Assembly (NCBI GenBank): GCA_045541115.1
Contig: JAZQIM010000001.1
Location: forward strand, 1-64,000
DNA from: Aphodoplasma sp045541115
GTDB taxonomy: Bacteria; Bacillota; Clostridia; UBA1381; UMGS1253
Direction: 5' to 3'
DNA length: 64,000 nucleotides
Under the pieces are notes generated by a model. The model was not told where the DNA came from. It saw only the letters and a program-made list of their open reading frames with translations, and ran no database searches. The position numbers were made by a program, and so were the translations under genes. Position 1 is the first letter of the stretch; the number at the start of each line of letters is the position of its first letter. Below, piece by piece: positions 35,405-42,500 of the stretch.

Positions 35405-35422
35405 TATCGTATTAGAACGATA
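35405..35422. promoter_or_regulatory. Candidate LysR-type operator
   Basis: A perfect inverted repeat, TATCGT and ACGATA around ATTAGA. Its centre lies about 58 bp upstream of the predicted transcription start, near the usual LysR recognition-site position. Confidence 0.5.
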
Positions 35423-35635
35423 AAAACGATACCGGCATTTTTAAATAAATTATCTGTTTAAACACAACCATATAACAAAAAAACTTTGCATAAGCAAAGC
35501 TGTCTTACTTCTTCCTTTTTCACTATTACCTCCTAAAAATCCGTACTCAAAAGCTTTTTAAGGAATAGTGGATAGTGAAGAGGTAATAAGTAAAAAATCC
35601 GCACACTATCATGTACGGATTTTTTGGAAGAACCG
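35423..35635. other. Intergenic region left of the integrated element
   Basis: No gene is visible. It holds a hairpin-capable stretch: a sequence ending CCGTAC at about 35535-35546, an AAAAAATCCG arm at 35593-35602 and GTACGGATTTTT at 35613-35624. The last can pair with either of the first two. Confidence 0.45.
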
Positions 35636-35648
35636 AATGGTTTAGATG
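35636..35648. repeat. Left att direct repeat (copy B)
   Basis: AATGGTTTAGATG, identical to 41813-41825. It continues with ACATTT, shared with copy A at 33725-33739. Confidence 0.75.
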
Positions 35649-35680
35649 ACATTTAGTTAATATCTCAAACCCCTGTAAAA

Positions 35681-35708
35681 TAAAGGCTTTCAAAGCCTTA
35701 TTTTTTCC
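35681..35708. terminator. Hairpin with T-run near the left end of the element
   Basis: AAGGC and GCCTT arms around TTTCAAA, followed by six T on the plus strand. Rightward transcription entering the element would stop here. Confidence 0.5.
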
Positions 35709-35728
35709 TTGACAGTTATTTGACAGTT
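35709..35728. promoter_or_regulatory. Left pair of integrase arm-type repeats
   Basis: TTGACAGTT at 35709-35717 and again at 35720-35728, 11 bp apart (one helical turn). The same octamer pair lies near the right end at 41666-41686. Confidence 0.6.
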
Positions 35729-35808
35729 GCCAAAATGTTTCTATTGATTTACAATTTAATTATATCATATTTTATAGCATAATTCAATAACATTATATTT
35801 ACAAATAA

Positions 35809-35832
35809 AAAACAGGGCGTTCGCCCTGTTTT
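35809..35832 (-). terminator. Terminator of the integrase gene
   Basis: A perfect 11-bp inverted repeat (AAAACAGGGCG / CGCCCTGTTTT) directly after the integrase stop, with a T-run on the minus strand. Confidence 0.85.
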
Positions 35833-35836
35833 CGTG

Positions 35837-36991
35837 TTATACGCATATATCTAATTCGTCTATATCGTCAAGACCTTTAATAATATGTGTATATATATTG
35901 ATAGTTGTAGAAACATCTTTATGACCAAGTAATAAACTGATTCTTTTCACATTAATTTGTGCTTCAAATAAACTTGAGCAAAATTGGTGTCTGAGGGTAT
36001 GGAGCCCCGTCTTTTCAATATTTGCTTTCTCCAAAACTTTATAAAATCTTTGGTCGCATTCGTTCGGATTAGCATAACCGCCTTTTTTACTATGGATTAA
36101 AAGACTTGTATCATCTTTATAATTTCTCTTTTTCATCTCTATAACGGCTTCAATCGCTTTTGCGTTTAGTGGAACTACCCTATCTCTGCCATTTTTGGTG
36201 GTGTGTTGTAGCACGGGATGAGTTCCCTTTATACGCTTTCCGTCTTTGTCTCTGTTTTTAACCCAAACAACATTTTTGTTAATAGATACTGTCTTTTTGC
36301 TTAAATCAATATCTCCATAGGTTAAAGCAATCATTTCGCCAAGCCTTAGTCCTGTATTCAGCATAAACTGAAACGCCCACCTTGAAGGATACCTATAATT
36401 CCCGTTCTTGTATTGACTAAAACAGGCTATTTTGAAGCGTTCTAATTCTTCCTTTGTAAAAATCCTTTCCTTTGGTTTGCTTTCTCGTTCTGCTTCAAGT
36501 TTATTCTTGTTTGGTTTGTGGTCATCTTCAATAACAGGACTTTTCCTAATTGTTTCTGTCTGGACTGCGTGTTTGAAAATATTGTTTAAACAACCATAAA
36601 ACTTAGCCACAGAAGAATAACTGTTTCCTTCAGCCTGATAAATGCTAATTGCCTTTGAAATATCAAAATTGTCTATCTTGCTAATCTCATAACCGCCCAA
36701 AAGTCTGTTAATGTGATTATGAACAACTACTTCAATTCTATCAAACGAAGCAGGCTTTAAATTGTTTCGTTTGCTATCAAGCCACTTCTCAGCATAAGTT
36801 GAGAGTAAAATGCTTTCGCTTACTTTCACGATTTCGGGACTTTGTAGGAAGTCGTTCATTTTAAGAACGACTTCCCCTTTTTGCTTTCCGTAAAAATATT
36901 TACGCTTCACATCAAAGCCTGACTTGATTTTAACCTCTGCTGTCCATCTTCCGTCCTTTCTCTTATAATATGTAGGAACGCCAACTACCAT
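35837..36991 (-). CDS. int: Tyrosine recombinase (integrase)
   Basis: A 384-aa phage/ICE-type integrase. The ATG at 36991 has AAGGAGG 9 nt upstream and overlaps the excisionase stop; the frame to 37042 has no better site. Residues 1-50 form an AP2-like arm-binding domain, with TYYKRKDGRWTAEVKI. A core-binding SAM-like domain spans about 60-165. The catalytic domain has Arg in LNTGLRLGEMIAL, Lys in HTTKNGRDRVVPL, His-x-x-Arg in LHTLRHQFCSS, His in LLGHKD and the nucleophile Tyr in TINIYTH. All residues needed for activity are present. Confidence 0.95.
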   Translation of the reverse strand: MVVGVPTYYKRKDGRWTAEVKIKSGFDVKRKYFYGKQKGEVVLKMNDFLQSPEIVKVSESILLSTYAEKWLDSKRNNLKPASFDRIEVVVHNHINRLLGGYEISKIDNFDISKAISIYQAEGNSYSSVAKFYGCLNNIFKHAVQTETIRKSPVIEDDHKPNKNKLEAERESKPKERIFTKEELERFKIACFSQYKNGNYRYPSRWAFQFMLNTGLRLGEMIALTYGDIDLSKKTVSINKNVVWVKNRDKDGKRIKGTHPVLQHTTKNGRDRVVPLNAKAIEAVIEMKKRNYKDDTSLLIHSKKGGYANPNECDQRFYKVLEKANIEKTGLHTLRHQFCSSLFEAQINVKRISLLLGHKDVSTTINIYTHIIKGLDDIDELDICV

Positions 36992-37224
36992 AGTCTTTGA
37001 CCTCCTTGCTTTACTTTGGTTTCTATTGCTTTTCTTTCCCAAGCAATTAGGTCTTCTCTTCTTATATAGTATCTGCCATAAAGTTGAAAGGCGGGAAAGC
37101 CTTTACATTTAACAAGGCTATAAGCCTTGTTTTTGCCAATACCATATCTAAACTGTAAATCTTCAACTGTCATTAAGTCGCTTGCGACTTCTGTTTTCAT
37201 TGTATTCATTCTTATATTTTCCAT
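36985..37224 (-). CDS. xis: Excisionase-like helix-turn-helix protein
   Basis: A 79-aa protein with a MerR/excisionase-type winged helix: LMTVEDLQFRYGIGKNKAYSLV, then FPAFQLYGRYYIRREDL. AAGGAGA precedes the ATG. Its stop overlaps the integrase start by 7 bp, so the two are translated together. Such proteins direct integrase toward excision and may repress or activate the int promoter. Confidence 0.85.
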   Translation of the reverse strand: MENIRMNTMKTEVASDLMTVEDLQFRYGIGKNKAYSLVKCKGFPAFQLYGRYYIRREDLIAWERKAIETKVKQGGQRLW

Positions 37225-37638
37225 AGTGAAAATCTCCTTAATTAATAATAATTTTTTATAGTAAAATATGTAGATTATAAAAGTACTTTTAAGATTAAAA
37301 CCCTACAATTTTAGTATAACACAAAAATGCCAAATCCCGAAATGTTTTGAAAAAGTCGTAGTAAAATCAGCATTTTGCCTTATAAAAAAGTTTATTTTCG
37401 TTAAACTTTTACTTGACTTTTTTAAAAATCTTCGTTTGAACATTTCAATTATTATTTTAATAATTTTTTCATTATGAAAAGTAAATTTTCCCCCTTTCCT
37501 AAACCTATAAAAACTCTCTTTAACCTCATCTTTTGTTCCCTCTTTCCTAAATAGTGTTTTTATATACTACAATGGAAAAGGGGAAATTATAACATAATAA
37601 AAAAATTGTACCGCACCTTACTACGCAATCAATACAAA

Positions 37639-37838
37639 AAAATCTCTGTTCTAATAAGTGGAACAGAGATTTTAGTATATGACCGCTTGAAAAAGTTATA
37701 AAACGAAATACATTTTATAACCACAATACAACAAGTTGATATTGTTCTTTTTCGTGCTTTGCTTCGTGCGGTGCGTTAGCAAGGTCGCAACCTTGCTAAA
37801 AGCAGTAGCAATTTTTGAAAAAATTGCTTTATTCCCCC
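37639..37838 (-). ncRNA. Candidate small RNA in the element control region
   Basis: On the minus strand a TTTACT/TATAAA pair with 16-bp spacing lies near 37850-37877. The downstream sequence carries two strong hairpins and ends at a 13-bp stem (37639-37651 and 37661-37673) followed by eight T, typical of a Rho-independent terminator. No leftward gene uses this terminator. This is an inference from signals only. Confidence 0.3.
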
Positions 37839-37874
37839 TGTTTCTTTTATAAGAGAGCAAATATAGCAGTAAAA

Positions 37875-37880
37875 TATAAT
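37875..37880 (+). promoter_or_regulatory. -10 element for the rightward replication-type genes
   Basis: TATAAT with no good -35 at 17 bp, about 30 bp upstream of the start codon at 37908. Regulation by a bound protein is plausible. Confidence 0.4.
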
Positions 37881-37907
37881 ATACAAAGGAACAAGGGGGA
37901 ATATTAA

Positions 37908-38462
37908 ATGGCAAAAATTAATCATATTAATTTTCGTGATGTTCAAGCCTTAAATGGCCTGCGTGTTTGTGGTTACGCAAACCGAGAAGACTTATTGAAA
38001 ATCATTACATCAAACAGAATTGATAAAATGCTTAAACAAGGCTTGATTGAAAGCAAAACCAACATAAAGAATGAAACCGTTTATACTTATACAGATAAAG
38101 GGAAATCATTTATAAAAAATCTTGATAGTCTAAAAGGTAAGGCTTTTTATTCTCGTCAAACCGCTTCAACCGACCACGATACAAGGCTTTTCAAAGAATA
38201 TACCCAATTAAAACCGAATGAAAGAATGTCTTGTATGAGTGAAACCCAAACAAGAGATTTATATGCTGAAACCATAAAGCAAGACCAAGCAACCGCAGAA
38301 CTTGAAAAAATGCTTTCTGTTCCCGATATAGTCTATACAACAGAAACAGGGGAAACAGTAGCGATCGAGGCTATCACGGAGAACTATAACGAAATACGAA
38401 CCGAAATGAAGGTGTCATATTGTCAAATTATCAATGCTGAATTAAAGATGGTGAGAGTATGA
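37908..38462 (+). CDS. Replic_Relax-like winged-helix protein of the mobile element
   Basis: A 184-aa protein with an AAGGGGGAA ribosome site. The N-terminal 65 residues look like a winged helix (LRVCGYANREDLLKIITSNR, then IDKMLKQGLIESK and YTYTDKGKSFI). The C-terminal part has VPDIVYTTETGETVAIEAITENY, an arrangement like the PD-(D/E)xK-type fold seen in Replic_Relax family proteins of plasmids and ICEs. The catalytic residues are incomplete, so nuclease activity is doubtful. It overlaps the next gene by 4 bp (ATGA). Confidence 0.55.
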   Translation: MAKINHINFRDVQALNGLRVCGYANREDLLKIITSNRIDKMLKQGLIESKTNIKNETVYTYTDKGKSFIKNLDSLKGKAFYSRQTASTDHDTRLFKEYTQLKPNERMSCMSETQTRDLYAETIKQDQATAELEKMLSVPDIVYTTETGETVAIEAITENYNEIRTEMKVSYCQIINAELKMVRV

Positions 38463-39142
38463 AAAAGAAAGAAATACAACAAAACTTATTAAACAAGCAT
38501 TCAGACCTTTTATATGTTCTCTTATTTGCTTTTGGTGGTGCTTGTAGCAAAAGGCAAATAATGGAACTTAAAGAAGCAACGGAGCCATTATTGAAAGACT
38601 TGATTACATATAATATAGTAAAGATAGCATACATAGATAAAAAGGCTTTCATTATCTGTAAAAACTCGGTTTTCAAGCATTTTGGAATAAATCAAAATTA
38701 CAGGCTTAACGCTTACAACCTAAAAAAATCTTGTCTATTGGCTGAATATTGGCTTTTATGTCATAGCAAGGCAGAAACAATTATAAAGACTATCAGCAAA
38801 GGCAACTTACACCAATACAACCCCAAGCAATATACAGATTATATAACCTATTTACACTCCCAAAACTGCTACATCCGTTTTTTGACCGATAACCCAAGAA
38901 CAATACATTTTGTTTATTTCCCAAAGTCATCAAACCCCAAGACGATAGCTATTTTCATAAGAAACTTTTATAATAATATTGTCGCAGCTGATACCAATAC
39001 AATTTACAGACTTTCTATTCGTCTATATGATGAGGAACAGAAAAATAAGATATTAAAGCATATAGACGGGCGATATTGGTATATCTTAGATAAAATACAT
39101 TTTTTTAGGTTGAATTGTATTGATATCTTGAATATTATATAA
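38459..39142 (+). CDS. Unknown protein of the mobile element
   Basis: A 227-aa basic, Tyr/Ile/Lys-rich protein overlapping the previous gene by 4 bp, so translationally coupled. Residues about 15-70 could form a winged helix (LLYVLLFAFGGACSKRQIMELK, in which a Cys-Ser-Lys-Arg turn starts the second helix). The rest is mixed alpha/beta with no motif I recognise. It probably works with the preceding protein in replication or control of the element. Confidence 0.6.
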   Translation: MKKKEIQQNLLNKHSDLLYVLLFAFGGACSKRQIMELKEATEPLLKDLITYNIVKIAYIDKKAFIICKNSVFKHFGINQNYRLNAYNLKKSCLLAEYWLLCHSKAETIIKTISKGNLHQYNPKQYTDYITYLHSQNCYIRFLTDNPRTIHFVYFPKSSNPKTIAIFIRNFYNNIVAADTNTIYRLSIRLYDEEQKNKILKHIDGRYWYILDKIHFFRLNCIDILNII

Positions 39143-39165
39143 AAGTCGTTTGTATAATATAAAGA

Positions 39166-39247
39166 AACCGCCATTAAAGGCGGTTAAATACAAGGGAAAG
39201 AAACAAAATGGTAAAAGCACCGCTTACAGATTGTAGGCGGTGCTTTA
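39166..39247. terminator. Two hairpins between convergent element genes
   Basis: AACCGCC/GGCGGTT (39166-39185) and AAAGCACCGC/GCGGTGCTTT (39214-39246) separate the rightward gene ending at 39142 from the leftward gene ending at 39259. T-tracts are weak. Confidence 0.5.
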
Positions 39248-39258
39248 TATGTCCGTAT

Positions 39259-40215
39259 TTATTTAATTATATAGCAATCTTCTATCATTACATTATTTCC
39301 ATCTAATATAATAAAGTGCTTACCACTTTTTCCAGTACATTTACCTATTGCTTTAATGCTATTTCCAGCAGATAACTTTGAAACTGCGTCCTCTTGGTCT
39401 GTATCAAAATTAAGCTGAACATTTGCGAAATATGTATTTGATTTCAAAAGAACACAAAGATTATTTCCATTATTAGTTTTATCAATAGAACTTACAACAC
39501 CATCAATTACTAATATTTGACCCGTATATTCCTTGTCAGCATTAACAATATTTTCTGTGTATTCATTCATAAGCCTTGAAGCAGAGATATTATTGAACTT
39601 TCCACATTGTTCATTTAGATAGTTTGGCATATTCTTTGAACTTTCTGTTTCTGGATATTCCGAAGCAATTTTATTACAAATATTAACAGCCTCTATATAA
39701 TCTCCCTCATCAAACTCTTTGGTTGCTATTTGAATTAACTGCTCTGCTTTTTCGTCAGGTGTTAAATCTTCTTGTTGTGTTATAGCATCAATGCCTGTAT
39801 TAGATGTAGAAGGACTTGATAAAATAGCTATAATAGAAAACATTGCTATGAATACTACAACAACTATTGCGATTATAGCACCTGTTGGCAAGGTGTTTTT
39901 ATTTTGAGTTGAAGATATAATACTTGAAGATTTATTTACAACAATACTCGCATCATCAGCAAGAATATTAACTCCACCATCTGTTTTTCTTACTTTTGTT
40001 GTTAGATTGATATTTTTAATAGCATTGATGTGTATAACAGTTGTTTTATTCCAAGGACCTATTTCAATCTGATGTTCTCCTTCAGAAACATTAATTTGAA
40101 TACTTTTTCCATTCGCAACTTCTCCAACTTGAACACCATCTACCTTGACTTTATATCTTACGGCACATCCAATCATTGAAGATAACCTATTTATAGTAAT
40201 TGAATAGTTTTCCAT
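39259..40215 (-). CDS. Membrane protein with C-terminal OB-fold (tRNA_anti-like), mobile-element cargo
   Basis: A 318-aa reading from the ATG at 40215 with GGGAG upstream. Residues 1-80 form a small beta domain (YKVKVDGVQVGEVANGKSI, resembling PEGA-type domains). A membrane helix lies at about 110-135. A TPR-like helical pair follows (EFDEGDYIEAVNICNKIASEYPE), and residues about 210-318 resemble the tRNA_anti-like OB-fold family (ITGQ/VIDGVVSSID, then GNSIKAIGKCTGKSGKHFIILDG). It is transcribed against its neighbours with its own leader, so is best seen as cargo. Function is unknown. Confidence 0.65.
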   Translation of the reverse strand: MENYSITINRLSSMIGCAVRYKVKVDGVQVGEVANGKSIQINVSEGEHQIEIGPWNKTTVIHINAIKNINLTTKVRKTDGGVNILADDASIVVNKSSSIISSTQNKNTLPTGAIIAIVVVVFIAMFSIIAILSSPSTSNTGIDAITQQEDLTPDEKAEQLIQIATKEFDEGDYIEAVNICNKIASEYPETESSKNMPNYLNEQCGKFNNISASRLMNEYTENIVNADKEYTGQILVIDGVVSSIDKTNNGNNLCVLLKSNTYFANVQLNFDTDQEDAVSKLSAGNSIKAIGKCTGKSGKHFIILDGNNVMIEDCYIIK

Positions 40216-40343
40216 ATAACCAACTCCCAAAACTTTTATTTTGTTTATTGTATCATATTTTTCTCAAAAAGTCCATAATTTAACAAAAAATTGTATAGAA
40301 CACTTAAAAATTATAAACCCATACCAAAAAAGCATACTGTATA

Positions 40344-40402
40344 AAAGGTTGAAACCTTTGAAACATTAGGTTAAAAACCTAATGGCACTATCGCTAATGC
40401 GA
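40344..40402. repeat. Three consecutive palindromes upstream of the primase-like gene
   Basis: AAAGGTT-GA-AACCTTT (40344-40359), CATTAGGTT-AAA-AACCTAATG (40364-40384) and TCGC-TAAT-GCGA (40391-40402), all perfect. Confidence 0.75.
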
Positions 40403-40440
40403 ACAATAAAAAATAAAAAGATACAGGAGGCTTACCACAA

Positions 40441-41538
40441 ATGAAAAACAACCCCATATTAAAAAGAGTTAAAAACAACAACTACACATTAAAGCACATT
40501 TCACAAGCAGAGATTGATAAAATCAGTCAAACAAACTTTGTTTTGTTTCTCTTCTGGCTTGATAATGATTATATCACTATCAAACACAATTATTATAGGT
40601 TTTCAAATGATGAGAACATAACAATATATAAAGAGATGGCTTATGACCACTACACAGGTTTTAATTATCCACCTTTGTTTTTTCTTCAAGCATTTTTGGA
40701 GTTAGATTTTAGGCAGTCGCTATATTTGTTGAACTACTACTATTACAAGGTATATAAAAAAGATGTTGAAAAAGAGTTTAATACATATCTTTCAACTCAC
40801 ACAATAAAAGAAACATCTTCTAATGTTGATTTACAGTATATAATAAAAGAAAATCTTTTAACATCAGAAGATGAAGAAACAAGGTCAAAGGCTTTTAGTC
40901 GTGTTTATGCTTATCTAACTTCAAGGGGCTTTGAAAGGTTTGTTATTGAAAATATGGTAAAGCAAAATTGGTTAATGGTTGATAAGAATTATAATCTATG
41001 CTTCATTACATACAAGGACGAAACAAAAACAAGGATTATAGCAATAACTAAAAAAGGAACTTTAACCAACAACAATTACAAATGTAATTACACCAAAGAA
41101 AGATATACAGGCTTTTTTTACAAACCCAAGAACACCACAACCCCAAAAGCATTATTTATATTTGAAAGTTGTTTAGACTTGTTTTCATTCGTTCAACTTG
41201 TTTGGCAGAATAAGATTAAAGTTGATGAAGAATATTGTTGTATATCTTTAAACGGAGCAAACAACCGAAACTATATTTATAAAGTGCTAAATAACTATTC
41301 AAGTATAAGCAATATTTATTGTTGTCTTGATAATGACTATAAAGGGAAACAATCAACAGACCAAATTAAAAAGCAAATGATAAAAAACACTTATGATTTA
41401 AGGGGCATAATTCAAGACCTGATAAAATACAATAACGGGCATTTAATAAAAGATTGGAATGAGTGCTTAAAGTTTTCAAATTATATTGATGTTGATATAA
41501 AGCAGTTTTTAGGAATACAGGAAAACAAGCAATTATAA
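40441..41538 (+). CDS. DUF3991/TOPRIM primase-like protein
   Basis: A 365-aa protein. The N-terminal 100 residues follow the pattern of the CHC2-type region of ICE primases but lack its cysteines. Residues about 150-230 match DUF3991 (YLTSRGFERFVIENMVKQNWLMV, then LCFITY). A TOPRIM fold follows, with the Glu in ALFIFESCLDLFSF and the acidic pair in IYCCLDNDYKG. No helicase domain is present. AGGAGG precedes the ATG. It probably primes element replication after excision or transfer, with host helicase. Confidence 0.8.
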   Translation: MKNNPILKRVKNNNYTLKHISQAEIDKISQTNFVLFLFWLDNDYITIKHNYYRFSNDENITIYKEMAYDHYTGFNYPPLFFLQAFLELDFRQSLYLLNYYYYKVYKKDVEKEFNTYLSTHTIKETSSNVDLQYIIKENLLTSEDEETRSKAFSRVYAYLTSRGFERFVIENMVKQNWLMVDKNYNLCFITYKDETKTRIIAITKKGTLTNNNYKCNYTKERYTGFFYKPKNTTTPKALFIFESCLDLFSFVQLVWQNKIKVDEEYCCISLNGANNRNYIYKVLNNYSSISNIYCCLDNDYKGKQSTDQIKKQMIKNTYDLRGIIQDLIKYNNGHLIKDWNECLKFSNYIDVDIKQFLGIQENKQL

Positions 41539-41630
41539 AATATAATGTAGCAGAACGCTACACTCTCTGACCTAAATCAAAACAAATAACAGGGGCAGAA
41601 AAAGAAAGGCAAGAAACAAACAGGAACATA

Positions 41631-41667
41631 AAAGGCTATCTGTAATTTAAACGCAGATAGCCTTTTT
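41631..41667 (+). terminator. Terminator after the primase-like gene
   Basis: A 12-bp stem (AAAGGCTATCTG / CAGATAGCCTTT) followed by five T. Confidence 0.8.
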
Positions 41668-41686
41668 GACAGTTGATTTGACAGTA
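41666..41686. promoter_or_regulatory. Right pair of integrase arm-type repeats
   Basis: TTGACAGTT (41666-41674) and TTGACAGTA (41678-41686), same orientation as the left pair, spaced 12 bp. Confidence 0.6.
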
Positions 41687-41742
41687 AATAGAAGAAAAAG
41701 CAAGGGTAAATAAGGGGAAATAAGAAGAAACGCACAAAAAAA

Positions 41743-41778
41743 GAAAACTGCTTAATCCCCTTGAAATAAGCAGTTTTC
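41743..41778. terminator. Hairpin near the right att site
   Basis: Perfect 11-bp arms AAAACTGCTTA and TAAGCAGTTTT. The plus-strand T-tract is short (four T), so it could equally be a recombination-associated structure. Confidence 0.5.
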
Positions 41779-41812
41779 AGGCACTTTTTATAAGAACACT
41801 CAAAATATAACA

Positions 41813-41825
41813 AATGGTTTAGATG
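41813..41825. repeat. Right att direct repeat (copy C)
   Basis: AATGGTTTAGATG, identical to 35636-35648. The sequence to the right (CCACTGACC) is host flank. Confidence 0.75.
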
Positions 41826-41848
41826 CCACTGACCTTCTGTACTATCAA

Positions 41849-42052
41849 TTAGTTTCCTGGATATTTATACTCTTTCCCTTTCCAGAAATTATCCCCATAG
41901 GATTGCGTGCCCTTTCCCCGACAGTAGTTACAGAGATGTCCATTTGAAAACCCAGAACCATGACACGCAGAACATTTGTTACTGTTACCACAAGATGTAC
42001 AAATCATAACAACAAGTGATATACAGCATATTATTGCTAAAATTTTCTTCAT
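41849..42052 (-). CDS. Small lipoprotein-like protein with CxxCxGxG zinc-finger motifs
   Basis: 67 aa, with an N-terminal hydrophobic stretch ending in a lipobox-like ICTSC (weak: Cys rather than Leu at -3). Then come CSACHGSGF and CNYCRGKGT, the DnaJ-type Cys-rich half sites that bind zinc. A GGGGTG ribosome site precedes it and it lies 4 bp after the four-helix-bundle gene. Function is unknown. It sits immediately outside the right att repeat. Confidence 0.65.
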   Translation of the reverse strand: MKKILAIICCISLVVMICTSCGNSNKCSACHGSGFSNGHLCNYCRGKGTQSYGDNFWKGKEYKYPGN

Positions 42053-42056
42053 TTTT

Positions 42057-42422
42057 TCACCCCTTATTTATTTGATTTTGTTTTGCAGTGTTTATTGATG
42101 AAATTAGCACTCTTTTAATTTCAAGACATTCTTTAAGCAAAGAATCTCCTTCTTCATTTGTAAGTAATTCCGACTTGATAAGTAATCTTAACCAATATTC
42201 TGTTTCAGCCGTTTCTTTCAAAGATATATGTAATTTAGATATAAAATCAGCTTTACCTTGTCCATAGTTAGCCTCATTAATATTTGCACCAATACTTGTA
42301 CCACTTCTGACTATTTGTTTAGATATAACTGTTTCTTTTTTATCCTTTATCAAGTACCTCTGCAACTTTATAATTCTTGCAGCAAAATCTATTGATTTAT
42401 CTATTAAAATATTCTCTTTCAT
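42057..42422 (-). CDS. Four-helix-bundle protein (S23/IVP family)
   Basis: A 121-aa reading from the ATG at 42422, preceded by GGTGAT; a TTG-started frame extends to 42467. The family pattern is clear: IDKSIDFAARIIKLQRYL, then ISKQIVRSGTSIGANINEANYGQGKADFISKLHISLKETAETEYWLRLL. This family occurs in 23S rRNA intervening sequences, near diversity-generating retroelements (Avd) and as scattered single genes with nearby repeats. Here there is no reverse transcriptase. Imperfect ATTCAT repeats follow upstream. Confidence 0.85.
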   Translation of the reverse strand: MKENILIDKSIDFAARIIKLQRYLIKDKKETVISKQIVRSGTSIGANINEANYGQGKADFISKLHISLKETAETEYWLRLLIKSELLTNEEGDSLLKECLEIKRVLISSINTAKQNQINKG

Positions 42423-42500
42423 ATTCATCACCAGGAACATTTTATCATTAAATTCAAATAATTTCAATTATTAATTATTCATCAGCGGAGCGACTTCATC

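Larger units (their letters stand above)
37225..37907. other. Divergent non-coding control region of the element
   Basis: 683 bp without a convincing gene. It contains the xis-int leader, a hairpin with long A/T flanks at 37636-37673, an AAGGTCGCAACCTT palindrome inside a longer inverted repeat at 37776-37799, a second inverted repeat at about 37806-37829 (AGCAATTTTT/AAAAATTGCT) and a TATAAT at 37875-37880 for the rightward genes. A short leftward open frame at 37696-37914 crosses the hairpins and looks non-coding. Confidence 0.6.
41539..41812. other. Right non-coding end of the integrated element
   Basis: It holds the terminator at 41631-41667, the right arm-type repeats at 41666-41686 and a hairpin at 41744-41777. 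No gene is seen. Confidence 0.6.
35636..41825. mobile_element. Integrated element with tyrosine integrase and TOPRIM primase-like protein, about 6.2 kb
   Basis: Bounded by direct repeats of AATGGTTTAGATG at 35636-35648 and 41813-41825. Content: integrase and excisionase (leftward); Replic_Relax-like and unknown proteins (rightward); a membrane OB-fold protein (leftward); and a DUF3991/TOPRIM protein (rightward). Pairs of TTGACAGT repeats lie inside both ends. The genes are more AT-rich than the flanks. No relaxase, coupling protein, terminase or capsid gene was recognised, so it is best called an integrative mobilisable or satellite-like element. Conjugation or phage packaging would have to come from a helper. 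Confidence 0.8.

Noticed and set aside
37696..37914. 72-codon leftward open frame in the element control region
   Set aside because: It crosses two strong inverted repeats, overlaps the start of a rightward gene and has no ribosome site or family-like content. More likely non-coding.
42057..42422. Diversity-generating retroelement accessory (Avd) role for the four-helix-bundle protein
   Set aside because: No reverse transcriptase, template repeat or variable repeat is present nearby.
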